Positions 56,165 to 64,000 of a stretch of DNA of 64,000 nt are shown here, piece after piece. The stretch's first letter is position 1, and every line of letters begins with the position of its first letter. The notes under the pieces are model-generated. The model saw nothing but the letters and a program-made list of their open reading frames with translations, was not told the origin of the DNA and ran no database searches. The position numbers and the translations under genes are program-made. The DNA is from Acinetobacter sp. S54 (GTDB lineage Bacteria > Pseudomonadota > Gammaproteobacteria > Pseudomonadales > Moraxellaceae): positions 1-64,000 of the forward strand of contig NZ_JACVUI010000014.1 of the NCBI RefSeq assembly GCF_016624945.1, in the 5' to 3' direction.

Positions 56165-56427
56165 AAGTACTAACTTCCCAATGTCTACTATTTTATAAAA
56201 CTTTAAACATTCGACAAACCATAAAATAGCTTAATTCATTTTATAGGTATCCTTCTTCACTGAAGTCATTAAACTTGCAACCAAAATGTCAAGGTTGTTA
56301 CTAAACTCAGTTTTTTATTAACAGCTCTGCCACAAAAGCAGGCCAAATCTATGTTTAGATAATTTCAATGACTCGTTCGACTCAATTCAGGTCATGGATA
56401 TTGCAACCTAAATAAGAGGAAATGAAA

Positions 56428-56658
56428 ATGGCAACTGATCAAAATCCTAATATATTAGATACTGCCAACACTTCAACAGTAAATGAGCAGGAATCCGCAA
56501 AGAAATCCCGTTTTTCTCCGACTGTCAAAGGTGTTGTTATTGGTGCTGTGGCAGGCAGTATTTTGCCTGTGTTCGGTACATTTAGTGGCGCGCTAATTGG
56601 CGGTATTGCAGGTAAACTTTACTCTCGTCGCTGTCAACAAACCCATGCTTCGGCCTAA
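56428..56658 (+). CDS. Small glycine-zipper protein
   Basis: A 76-residue protein with a polar N-terminus and a C-terminal glycine-zipper segment (GVVIGAVAGSILPVFGTFSGALIGGIAGKLYS) that would insert in a membrane as two short helices. No signal peptide. The ATG at 56428 is well placed after aagagga (seven-base gap); ATG 56422 is too close. Glycine-zipper proteins of this size occur widely in Acinetobacter, with no known role. A terminator follows. Confidence 0.7.
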   Translation: MATDQNPNILDTANTSTVNEQESAKKSRFSPTVKGVVIGAVAGSILPVFGTFSGALIGGIAGKLYSRRCQQTHASA

Positions 56659-56706
56659 TCAAAACTGATGTGAATAACTTTAATCACTGAATTATTCTAA
56701 TGTCAT

Positions 56707-56735
56707 AAAAACTCTCCGCTTGTGGGGAGTTTTTA
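56707..56735 (+). terminator. Rho-independent terminator after the glycine-zipper gene
   Basis: Stem aaaaactctcc / gggagttttt with one G-T pair and a seven-base loop, ending in T residues. Confidence 0.82.
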
Positions 56736-56820
56736 TATGAGTCTAGTTTAATTCATTCAATTTAGATTAAACTGCTTCTTTGCAACTATTTTCCATCTGT
56801 CTCAGTATGTCCAACAAATA

Positions 56821-57153
56821 ATGAAAGCTTATCTAGCATTGGCTCTGGCTATTATATTTGAAGTGGTTGCCACTTCATTGCTGCCGCATACCAAAGGTTT
56901 CACTCACGCTCTTTATACTACAATCATGGCTATTTGTTATGTATGTGCATTTTATCTATTGAGTATTGTTGTCAAAACCTTACCCGTAGGGATCGCTTAT
57001 GCTATTTGGGCCGGTTTAGGTATTGTGCTGGTCGCAGCGATTAACTTTGTCGTTCTCAAACAAAAATTGGATTTGCCCGCGTTATTGGGCATTTTTCTTA
57101 TTATTGCTGGGGTAATGATCATTAATTTATTTTCTAAATCGGTCAGTCATTAA
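56821..57153 (+). CDS. Small multidrug resistance (SMR) efflux protein
   Basis: A 110-residue inner membrane protein with four hydrophobic helices. The essential Glu14 of the EmrE type is present (FEVVATS), as are GIAYAIWAGLGIVLV and the last helix LLGIFLIIAGVMIINLFS. SMR proteins work as antiparallel dimers that exchange protons for quaternary ammonium compounds and dyes. It resembles AbeS of Acinetobacter baumannii but differs enough that the name is withheld. Substrates untested. Confidence 0.92.
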   Translation: MKAYLALALAIIFEVVATSLLPHTKGFTHALYTTIMAICYVCAFYLLSIVVKTLPVGIAYAIWAGLGIVLVAAINFVVLKQKLDLPALLGIFLIIAGVMIINLFSKSVSH

Positions 57154-57298
57154 GATAGTTGCATAAATCGGGTCTTCATATACAAAATAATACTCTACAT
57201 CCTTAAAATTACTTAATTTTGTTGCGAAGACTTGATTTTCTTTCGTAAATCAACAAAAGTGATCACATAAATGAGATAATAATGAATGTATAGCCAAT

Positions 57299-58501
57299 AT
57301 GATGAAATTAAACCATTTTAATTTAGGTTCTCGCGTTGTATATTTCTTGCTATGTATGGGGGGAATAAGTTCGCTTTCAGCCAATACAGAAACTGTCGAC
57401 ACAAGTGCAGAGCAACCTTCTGGCCAAGCTCCTTCTTTAGTTCTACCTTCTGATCCCAATATTCCTCCGACATCTGTGGCCTATGCGGTAAAATTACATC
57501 AACTAAATCCTCCGCATGATAAAAATTTGCTGGATCTCATTCCTGAATGGGTTGATGCCACGCCTACAATTTTACCGCCAGAATCAAATACTTTAATTGT
57601 GCCACCTACGGCAGAAACTAAAAATAGAACCTGGGTCGATCGTAAACAAAGCCAAATTAGTCAGTGGGCAGACCGCACCTCGGGAAAAATTGATCATTGG
57701 TTTGGAGATGTGGATGCTAAAAAACCAGCTGATGCTACTTTAAGGGTTATGTTGGATAATTATTGGGATGAATATAATGGCTATGAGATTAAGCCACGTA
57801 TTCGAGGAAAAATTAAACTTCCAACACTCGAAAGACGTTTTAGTGTGGTCTTTGGGGATGACTCGTTAGATGATGAGTTCGATAATAATATCGCCAATAC
57901 CAATGTCGATCCGAATGGCGATAAAAAAAGACTTGATTCACGCCAAACGCGTGATAATAACGGTTCACTCGCATTGCGTTGGTCTGATTTTTCCAAACGT
58001 TTACCCTTTGAAACCGATGCCGATCTGGGGATTCGTTCAGGTGATGATATTTATGTCCGTTTAAAAGCCAAACGTGTCTGGCCTCTACGCAACGATTTTT
58101 CTTTTTATGCTGAGCAAATTTATCGCTATGGCATCGACAGTAAAAACTACTTAAGAACTAATTTGGAACTCACCCATGCACGTCCAAATGAGGCTTTTTT
58201 GTCCAATCAATTTAGTCTGACTTATGCAGATGATCAAGACGATGATCTTTGGTGGGAAAACCGTTTATTTAGACAACATCAATTTTTTGCAAATAACCGT
58301 TTTAACTACGGTTTGTATACTGGTGGTTATTATAATAACAGTGATTTACGTTTAAATAGCTGGGGGCCTTTTATGTCGTGGCGTCAACAACTCTGGCGTG
58401 AATGGTTTTATGTACAGGGAGATCTAAATTATTTTAATGATCATCGTGAAGATCGTAGCCATTATGTGAGTACTTTTGTACGTTTAGAAGCATTGTTCTA
58501 G
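57299..58501 (+). CDS. Outer-membrane-barrel-like protein of unknown function (first of a tandem pair)
   Basis: A 400-residue protein with a signal peptide (about residues 1-30). Residues 31-170 are polar and Pro-rich, with a charged stretch (WVDRKQSQISQWADRTSGKIDHWFGD). Residues about 185-400 alternate polar and aromatic residues in short strands (YVRLKAKRVWPLRNDFSFYAEQIYRYG, NQFSLTYADD, WGPFMSWRQQLWREWFYVQG) and end in Phe, the signature of an outer membrane beta-barrel. The next gene encodes a diverged paralogue of the second half. No family name is known to me. Confidence 0.75.
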   Translation: MMKLNHFNLGSRVVYFLLCMGGISSLSANTETVDTSAEQPSGQAPSLVLPSDPNIPPTSVAYAVKLHQLNPPHDKNLLDLIPEWVDATPTILPPESNTLIVPPTAETKNRTWVDRKQSQISQWADRTSGKIDHWFGDVDAKKPADATLRVMLDNYWDEYNGYEIKPRIRGKIKLPTLERRFSVVFGDDSLDDEFDNNIANTNVDPNGDKKRLDSRQTRDNNGSLALRWSDFSKRLPFETDADLGIRSGDDIYVRLKAKRVWPLRNDFSFYAEQIYRYGIDSKNYLRTNLELTHARPNEAFLSNQFSLTYADDQDDDLWWENRLFRQHQFFANNRFNYGLYTGGYYNNSDLRLNSWGPFMSWRQQLWREWFYVQGDLNYFNDHREDRSHYVSTFVRLEALF

Positions 58502-58636
58502 ATCATAAGATGCATTCAGCGCGTGTCATGTTTTATAATGATAGGCGCTGTACCTAGCCAAATCAAAACTTAAATAAAAAATTAAGATTGATTTTATACT
58601 CTGCCCAGATTCATTATTTTTATTGCATATTCTCCT

Positions 58637-59536
58637 ATGAAGCGATGTCCTATCGTTCATTTCCAGCTCGCAATCATCTTAAGTGTATGCAGTGTTTATG
58701 CTGTATGGACAGTGATCCATTCGTTGTCAAAGCCCTACTCCTCTCAGCTTCACCCCGTTTATTCGGGTCAAAATAAGTTATCGGAATCGACATGTACGGA
58801 ATCAGAGCAATCGTCGAGTTCAGATGAAGAATCAATTTTTTCTAATGAACAACTCAGCCAAGAATTATTAAGTGTTTTTGGCAATGATTCTTTATGGGCA
58901 AGGACTTTACAGCAACAACCTCAAGCCGTAAAAAAATTTGGACAAAGCCATAAGGGTAAAAGTAAAAAAAATAAAGTGAGTAATCCTGATCCAATTAGCG
59001 CTAGCATTAGTACCATTACCAGTTTGTTGCCATTTTCTAATGACGTAAATTTAGGTTCAAATTCAAATAGTGATGTATATGTTCAGTTTTTAGCAAAAAA
59101 AAATTGGGTGCTCCGACATGATATCAGTATCGACACTCAACAGTTGTTTCGCTACGGCTCAACGAGTAAAAATTATTCTGAAACAACGCTCAATCTGAAT
59201 CAAAAATTACAAGACAATACTCTATTTTCCAATCAATTCAGTCTAAACAAAAGCCAAGATGAAGAATACTATTGGGCCAATCGAACCTTCCAACAATATC
59301 AATTTTTAAAAAATCATCGCCTAATTTATGGGATTTACAGCAGCGGCGTTTATGATCAAGAGAAAAAGGATTGGGAATTGCAGCTTTGGGGCCCTTATCT
59401 TTCATGGCGTCGACCCTTATGGCGTGACTGGATTTTTATAGATAATCAGATTTCCTATTATCATGATCTCACTACAACTGATAAGGAACTTCAGCATGTG
59501 TTTAGTACTACGCTACAACTTGAAGCAAATTTTTAA
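58637..59536 (+). CDS. Outer-membrane-barrel-like protein (second of a tandem pair)
   Basis: A 299-residue protein with an N-terminal hydrophobic segment (about residues 7-27) that could be a signal or an anchor. Residues about 150-299 align with the barrel half of the preceding protein: LPF..D..LGS.SDVYVQFLAKKNWVLRHD, FRYGSTSKNY, SNQFSLN and LWGPYLSWRRPLWRDWIF, ending in Phe. The shared FG(N/D)DSL motif before the barrel is also kept. The long Pro-rich linker of the first copy is replaced by a short Ser/Lys-rich one. Function unknown. Confidence 0.72.
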   Translation: MKRCPIVHFQLAIILSVCSVYAVWTVIHSLSKPYSSQLHPVYSGQNKLSESTCTESEQSSSSDEESIFSNEQLSQELLSVFGNDSLWARTLQQQPQAVKKFGQSHKGKSKKNKVSNPDPISASISTITSLLPFSNDVNLGSNSNSDVYVQFLAKKNWVLRHDISIDTQQLFRYGSTSKNYSETTLNLNQKLQDNTLFSNQFSLNKSQDEEYYWANRTFQQYQFLKNHRLIYGIYSSGVYDQEKKDWELQLWGPYLSWRRPLWRDWIFIDNQISYYHDLTTTDKELQHVFSTTLQLEANF

Positions 59537-59567
59537 TACGGGAACAACGTCGTAAGACACGTAAACT

Positions 59568-59576
59568 TGTGGATAA
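59568..59576 (-). other. DnaA-box-like 9-mer
   Basis: tgtggataa on the plus strand is the reverse of TTATCCACA, a perfect DnaA box. It stands alone between a gene end and the htpG terminator. Confidence 0.5.
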
Positions 59577-59608
59577 GTTTGACTTTACCCACAATAATTA
59601 AAAACTAT

Positions 59609-59634
59609 AAAAAACCCCGACCGTAGTCAGGGTT
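59609..59634 (-). terminator. Rho-independent terminator of htpG
   Basis: On the minus strand: stem ccctgac / gtcgggg with a three-base loop, followed by a T-run. It lies just after the htpG stop. Confidence 0.82.
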
Positions 59635-59646
59635 ATACAAATGAAT

Positions 59647-61572
59647 TTACTTCAACAATAAATTATTAATTCGTTTGACATAAGCCGCCGGATCTTCTGG
59701 TAAACCACCTTCAGCGATAACTGCCTGATCAAAAATCACGTTGGCTAGATCATCAAATTGTGCTGAATCTTCCAATTTTTTTACCAAAGGATGCTCTGGG
59801 TTAATCTCAAGAATCGGTTTTATTTCAGGTACTTCCTGCCCTGCTTGCTTTAACATACGAATTAATTGAGGAGATAACTCACCTTCTGACGTCACTAAAC
59901 ACGCAGGAGAGTCAACCAAACGTGTAGTCACACGAACTTCTTTAGTTTTCTCTTTCAGTGATTCACCTAGTTTTTCAACCACTGGTTTGAATTGCTCAGC
60001 TGCTTGTTCTAGCGCTTTTTTTTCTTCAGAATCTTGCAGGTCACCTAGATCCACTGCCCCTTTCGAGACATTCTGTAGTGGTGTTCCATCAAATTCATGG
60101 ACAAAATTCATCGCCCATTCATCGACACGTTCTGCCATGAGCAGAACCTCAATTCCCTTTTTCTTGAACAACTCAAGTTGTGGTGAATTTTTAGCAGCAT
60201 TCAGACTATCAGCAGTCACATAATAAATGGCCTTTTGCCCTTCTTTCATGCGAGCTTTGTAATCTGCCAGTGAGGTGCTAATTTCATCATGATTTGAAGT
60301 CGCATAGCGTAAAAGCTTCAAAATACGCTCACGGTTACCCACATCCTCGCCTAGCCCTTCTTTAAGCACTGCTCCAAATTCGCTATAGAAAGTTTTAAAT
60401 TTTTGCTGATCTTTTTCATCTTCCGATTTTGCTAAACCATCAAGAAGCGTTAATACACGACGTGCATTGCCCTCACGAATGGTTTTAACATCACGACTTT
60501 CCTGCAACAGCTCACGACTAACATTTAACGGTAAATCTGCACTGTCCACCACACCCTGCACAAAACGTAAATAATTTGGAATCAGGTTATCCGCATCATC
60601 CATGATAAAAATACGCTTCACATATAATTTGATCCCTGCTTTTGCCTCGCGAGTAAAAATGTCATGGGGTGCTTTGGCTGGAATATATAAAAGTTGAGTG
60701 TATTCAGTACTGCCTTCAACGCGATTATGTGCCCAAGCCAAAGGTGCATCAAAATCATGAGTCAGATTCTTATAAAATTCGATGTACTGTTCTTCTGAAA
60801 TCTCATTTTTGTTGCGAGTCCAAAGCGCGCTGGCAGAATTAATCGTTTCCCATTCTTCGGTTTTCACCATCTTGCCACTTGCTGCTTTCTCTTCATCCTC
60901 TAAAGCTTCATCTTCTTGCCACACTTCTTTTTGCATTTGAATAGGCAAACTAATGTGATCTGAATATTTATTAATAATTTGTTTAACTTTATAGCTTTCC
61001 AAATATTCCAATGCATCCTCACGTAAATGCAAAATAATATCTGTACCACGTGAAGCCTTGCTAATTTGTTCAACTTCAAATTCGCCCGTACCGCCACTTA
61101 TCCAGCGAACACCTTCCTCTGCTGGAAGTCCAGCACGGCGTGATTCAACCGTAATTTTATCTGCAACAATAAATCCAGAGTAAAAACCAACACCAAACTG
61201 ACCGATCAATTGAGCATCTGACTTTTGATCACCTGTTAATTTGGACATAAAATCTTTAGTGCCTGATTTTGCAATGGTACCCAGATTATCGATAGCTTCT
61301 TGCTGATCTAAACCAATACCATTATCAGAAATCGTAATGGTTTTATTTTCTTTATCCAGACGGACACGCACATGTAAATCTGGATCATTTTCATAAAATT
61401 CTGGATGATTAATACCTTCAAAGCGTAATTTATCACACGCGTCTGAAGCATTTGAAATCAATTCACGTAGAAAAATTTCTGGATTTGAATACAGTGAATG
61501 GGTCACTAAATGTAAAAGTTGGGCAACTTCTGCCTGAAAACTATAGTTCTGTGAAATTTTTTGTTCGCTCAT
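59647..61572 (-). CDS. htpG: Chaperone HtpG (bacterial Hsp90)
   Basis: A 641-residue cytoplasmic ATP-driven chaperone for late folding and stress. The N-terminal GHKL ATPase motifs are [23 protein letters not shown] and [16 protein letters not shown]; the middle domain has [14 protein letters not shown] with the catalytic-loop Arg. The ATG at 61572 ([11 protein letters not shown]) follows AGGAG; a GTG at 61575 is the only other candidate. The ribosome binding site and start codon lie inside one arm of a long inverted repeat whose other arm is next to a sigma32-like promoter, which suggests special heat regulation. Confidence 0.97.
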   Translation of the reverse strand: MSEQKISQNYSFQAEVAQLLHLVTHSLYSNPEIFLRELISNASDACDKLRFEGINHPEFYENDPDLHVRVRLDKENKTITISDNGIGLDQQEAIDNLGTIAKSGTKDFMSKLTGDQKSDAQLIGQFGVGFYSGFIVADKITVESRRAGLPAEEGVRWISGGTGEFEVEQISKASRGTDIILHLREDALEYLESYKVKQIINKYSDHISLPIQMQKEVWQEDEALEDEEKAASGKMVKTEEWETINSASALWTRNKNEISEEQYIEFYKNLTHDFDAPLAWAHNRVEGSTEYTQLLYIPAKAPHDIFTREAKAGIKLYVKRIFIMDDADNLIPNYLRFVQGVVDSADLPLNVSRELLQESRDVKTIREGNARRVLTLLDGLAKSEDEKDQQKFKTFYSEFGAVLKEGLGEDVGNRERILKLLRYATSNHDEISTSLADYKARMKEGQKAIYYVTADSLNAAKNSPQLELFKKKGIEVLLMAERVDEWAMNFVHEFDGTPLQNVSKGAVDLGDLQDSEEKKALEQAAEQFKPVVEKLGESLKEKTKEVRVTTRLVDSPACLVTSEGELSPQLIRMLKQAGQEVPEIKPILEINPEHPLVKKLEDSAQFDDLANVIFDQAVIAEGGLPEDPAAYVKRINNLLLK

Positions 61573-61639
61573 CACTCACTCCTAAAATACAATTTATCGT
61601 AACGTATTCTTTGATGCTCTATGTATTGGAGTGAGTGAT
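61571..61639 (-). promoter_or_regulatory. htpG: Inverted repeat and heat-shock-like promoter before htpG
   Basis: Perfect 12-base arms: atcactcactcc at 61571-61582 and ggagtgagtgat at 61628-61639, with a partial extension (aatac/gtatt) inside. Read on the minus strand, one arm contains the htpG Shine-Dalgarno and the AU of its start codon. On the minus strand upstream, ctattgaaa is followed 13 bases later by ctccaatac, close to a sigma32 promoter (TTGAAA, 13-14, CCCCAT). Operator, RNA thermometer or promoter overlap are the readings discussed under findings. Confidence 0.7.
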
Positions 61640-61677
61640 ACATTTTTCAATAGCAAAACCTAAGATTTTTATCTCGA

Positions 61678-62031
61678 TTAAAAAGGACCTTGTGTTAAAA
61701 TTCGATTTTGGACAATATCATCCAGATGCTTTTGGCGCTCACTATAACGCTGGGCAATACAACTCACATTGGCACGACAACTATCCCGTTGTTTTAACCA
61801 TTGGTATTGTGCACCTTTTTCAGCATCGCGTCCTCCCATGGGTAGAGCATGAATCACTATATTATATGTTGTGACCATCCTAACATCTGCATCATTTAAA
61901 TTTCTGTTCTGACAAACTGCTTTTTCAGTTACTGTCTTTGCCTTATCACAAGAAAAGCTTGCAGCATGCGTTAAATTGAAACCACCAATCAGCAATACAC
62001 TTCCTAATAGCACGATTTTTAAATCTTTCAT
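61678..62031 (-). CDS. Secreted LprI-like (DUF1311) protein, second copy
   Basis: A 117-residue protein with a signal peptide (about residues 1-24, cleaved near HAAS). The mature part has the DUF1311 pattern: SCDKAKTVTEKAVCQNRNLNDADVRM and the C-terminal QYQWLKQRDSCRANVSCIAQRYSER, with four cysteines that likely form two disulfides. Related in type to the protein encoded at 2877-3290, though this one follows the LprI core more closely. Role in lysozyme resistance is a family hint only. htpG follows in the same direction after a promoter region. Confidence 0.85.
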   Translation of the reverse strand: MKDLKIVLLGSVLLIGGFNLTHAASFSCDKAKTVTEKAVCQNRNLNDADVRMVTTYNIVIHALPMGGRDAEKGAQYQWLKQRDSCRANVSCIAQRYSERQKHLDDIVQNRILTQGPF

Positions 62032-62127
62032 GGAAATTCTCTTTTTAGATTACTCATTAAACTTTAAAGATTTTATTGCTCCACAACGTAAATTTTTGCC
62101 ATTTTATGTACATCATGGGTCACAATA

Positions 62128-62162
62128 AAAAAAAGCCTCACAGTTTCCTGTCAGGCTTATCA
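62128..62162 (-). terminator. Terminator downstream of the OmpW gene
   Basis: Stem aagcctcacag / ctgtcaggctt with one mismatch, and a run of A on the plus strand (T on the minus strand) in the right place to end minus-strand transcription. Confidence 0.75.
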
Positions 62163-62282
62163 TGCCGATGATCACATTATTATTATTTCTGTCATTTTTA
62201 TTTTTATCTCTATGATTATTATCAAGTGTATATACATTTAAAAGCACGAATCTATGAAGAAATTTTCTTCATTACTCATACC

Positions 62283-62867
62283 TTAGAATTTATAACTATA
62301 ACCAAGCGTATAGATAACAGGATCAATGTCTAGATCAAATGTACCCAAGTTATTGACTAATCGAACTTCTGGACTTAACTCAGCGTATCGAACATCAAAG
62401 TAAACACCCCAATTTTTTGCATCAGCAGGTTGAAAGGTAAAACCTATTTGTCCTGCAACGCCATAATCATTCTTGACTTTATCAGCTACACCAGATTCAT
62501 CCCAAGGAATAAATGCCGTTGCGCCAATACCAATATAAGGAGTAAAACGAGTTGCATTTTTAAAGTTATATTTCGCAGTAATCGTTGGTGGTAAATGTTT
62601 TACTTTGGCGACCTTATTACCATCTAATAAAACGTCATGATTGATGGGAGTAGCAAGAAGTAACTCAGCTGAGAATGGGGAATCACCAAAAAAATATTCA
62701 ACAGACGGTGTAAAAGCGAATTCATCATCTGCTTTGACTGTGCCTAATGCAGTTAGAGTATCACTTGATGGGGCAATATAACTTGCACCAACCTTAACCT
62801 GCCAATCACCCGCAAAAACAGAAGAAGACAACCCCAATAATGCAATAACAACAGTTTGTTTCAACAT
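62283..62867 (-). CDS. ompW: OmpW family outer membrane protein
   Basis: A 194-residue protein with a signal peptide (about residues 1-19, cleaved at VFA-G) and the OmpW barrel: WQVKVGASYIAPSS at the start, PSVEYFFGDSPFSAELLLATPI in the middle, ATRFTPYIGIGATAF and a terminal TLGYSYKF ending in Phe. OmpW forms an eight-stranded barrel with a hydrophobic channel and is linked to uptake of small hydrophobic molecules and iron or stress responses. A site (agaggtaat) precedes the ATG. The gene is monocistronic. Confidence 0.93.
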   Translation of the reverse strand: MLKQTVVIALLGLSSSVFAGDWQVKVGASYIAPSSDTLTALGTVKADDEFAFTPSVEYFFGDSPFSAELLLATPINHDVLLDGNKVAKVKHLPPTITAKYNFKNATRFTPYIGIGATAFIPWDESGVADKVKNDYGVAGQIGFTFQPADAKNWGVYFDVRYAELSPEVRLVNNLGTFDLDIDPVIYTLGYSYKF

Positions 62868-63312
62868 TTTTATTACCTCTTAATATCTTATAATCATCAT
62901 AATATTATATATATATTAAATGCAACACAGATTATAAACACAATCTTCATATTATTTATAAGGTCATGATATATAGGTTTATTTATTTTAAAACAAAGTA
63001 TTTTAGTATGTTTTTTAAATAATCAATTAAATAAAAATAAATCCGATTAAATTAATATGATTTAATACCAACTAAAATAGTATACTTAACATCATAAAAC
63101 CTCATATATAATTATTACTATAAAAATAACCTATTTTTATAATTGTTTATTTATCAATTTTTATATTATTTAATTTATTTAAATACGTTTTAAAGTATGC
63201 CTGTCCCATGCTGGACTTAGCTGCAATGCCCCATCATTTCAGCTTTTTTATAAATAAAATGTGAAGATTAAGTGTAGCTCCGATACAATACGCACAAGAA
63301 TTGGAGTAATCG
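62868..63312. other. Very AT-rich divergent intergenic region
   Basis: About 445 bases, mostly A and T between 62880 and 63190, containing the promoters of ompW (minus) and of the permease (plus). AT content this high suggests curved DNA or H-NS-type binding. A ribosome binding site (attggagtaa) lies before the ATG at 63313. No RNA gene recognised. Confidence 0.45.
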
Positions 63313-64000
63313 ATGTCACAGAATTCTTCTTTAAAGCGTGGACTAAATACACGCCATATCCGTTTTTTAGCTTTAGGCTCCGCAATTGGCACAGGGCTAT
63401 TTTATGGTTCAGCCTCGGCCATCAAATTGGCAGGACCAGCCGTGCTGATGGCTTATGTGATTGCAGGTATTGCGATCTATATTGTCATGCGTGCGCTCGG
63501 TGAAATGGCCGTACACAATCCTGTTTCAGATTCATTTAGTCGTTATGCTTCAGATTATGTAAGTCCATTAGCAGGTTTCACGACAGGCTGGACCTATGTT
63601 TTTGAAATGGTTATTGTCGCCATTGCAGATGTAACCGCTTTCGGGATCTATATGGGGTTCTGGTTTCCTGATGTTCCACGCTGGACTTGGATCCTCTCAC
63701 TAATCTTCTTTTTGGGCGGGATTAACCTAATCCATGTAAAAATTTATGGTGAACTTGAGTTCTGGTTATCGATTATTAAGGTCAGTGCGATCATTGCAAT
63801 GATTTGCGGTGGCTTTGGGATCATGTTCTACGGTTTACATGTACCTCAAACAACCTTTACTCCAGGTATTTCTAATTTATGGGAGCATGGCGGTTTCATG
63901 CCCAATGGGATAATGGGCGTAATTGCGTGTTTCTCGGTCGTGGTCTTTGCATTTGGGGGAATTGAAATCATTGGCATTACTGCAGGTGAAACAGAAAACC
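63313..64000 (+). CDS. APC family amino acid permease, partial (cut by window end)
   Basis: An open frame from ATG 63313 to the window end, 229 codons visible and no stop. The N-terminus has the amino acid permease signature: [30 protein letters not shown], then [21 protein letters not shown] and the membrane helices that follow (about six so far). It resembles the AAT/ProY/GabP branch, which imports proline, gamma-aminobutyrate or aromatic amino acids by proton symport. The substrate cannot be chosen with part of the gene missing. Confidence 0.92.
   Translation, partial: MSQNSSLKRGLNTRHIRFLALGSAIGTGLFYGSASAIKLAGPAVLMAYVIAGIAIYIVMRALGEMAVHNPVSDSFSRYASDYVSPLAGFTTGWTYVFEMVIVAIADVTAFGIYMGFWFPDVPRWTWILSLIFFLGGINLIHVKIYGELEFWLSIIKVSAIIAMICGGFGIMFYGLHVPQTTFTPGISNLWEHGGFMPNGIMGVIACFSVVVFAFGGIEIIGITAGETEN

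Noticed and set aside
1..64000. tRNA, rRNA, CRISPR, prophage or insertion sequence
   Set aside because: None was recognised on reading: no cloverleaf sequence, no regular spaced repeats, no transposase or phage structural gene.

Overview
The window looks like chromosomal DNA of an Acinetobacter species (Moraxellaceae). The evidence is the low G+C content, the MdfA-type pump that resembles CraA, a SpoT whose synthetase half is degenerate, a lipase operon with the chaperone gene placed before the lipase, and the block fimU-pilV-pilW-pilX-pilY1-pilE next to ispH-gmk-rpoZ-spoT on one side and rpsP-rimM-trmD-rplS on the other. I see no insertion sequence, prophage, CRISPR array, rRNA or tRNA. The species cannot be fixed from the sequence alone.

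Layout. 1-3300: the start of a probable VgrG at the left edge, a lipoprotein, a PspC-domain protein, an HPP/CBS membrane protein and an LprI-like protein. 3480-6532: glyQ-glyS. 6585-17955: single genes on both strands (EamA exporter with a divergent LysR regulator, small lipoproteins, two hydrophilic LEA-like secreted proteins, a 2-hydroxyacid dehydrogenase, an alpha/beta hydrolase, a Fur-box-linked siderophore-interacting protein, an aldo/keto reductase, a methyltransferase, a Holliday-junction-resolvase-like membrane protein). 18078-26212: an orphan ParA, an AI-2E transporter, an FUSC protein, the craA-like pump and a mdaB/quinol-monooxygenase pair. 26243-33933: an RlaP/YcgL-type nucleotidyltransferase, a D-2-hydroxyglutarate dehydrogenase-like flavoprotein divergent from serA, two tandem RhtA-like exporters, a hemerythrin protein and a TSUP transporter.

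33947-39439: truB, the lipB-lipA operon, and rplS/trmD/rimM/rpsP. 39589-47638: a seven-gene, tightly overlapping type IV minor pilin operon with the tip adhesin gene pilY1. 47783-52852: ispH, gmk, rpoZ, spoT and a RidA family gene. 52992-53908: bfd and a bacterioferritin. 53968-64000: a FrnE-like DsbA protein, an ASCH protein, an SMR efflux pump, two tandem outer-membrane-barrel-like paralogues, htpG, a second LprI-like protein, an OmpW family porin and the start of an amino acid permease.

The gene content is mostly housekeeping plus envelope functions. The points most worth a second look are: a perfect 12-bp inverted repeat that covers the htpG ribosome binding site and start codon and overlaps a heat-shock-like promoter; a bacterioferritin that keeps the haem methionine but has lost most ferroxidase ligands; a G8 tract and a 12-bp minisatellite inside pilY1; a tandem pair of divergent barrel proteins; and a small ORF with several hairpins in the trmD-rplS spacer.
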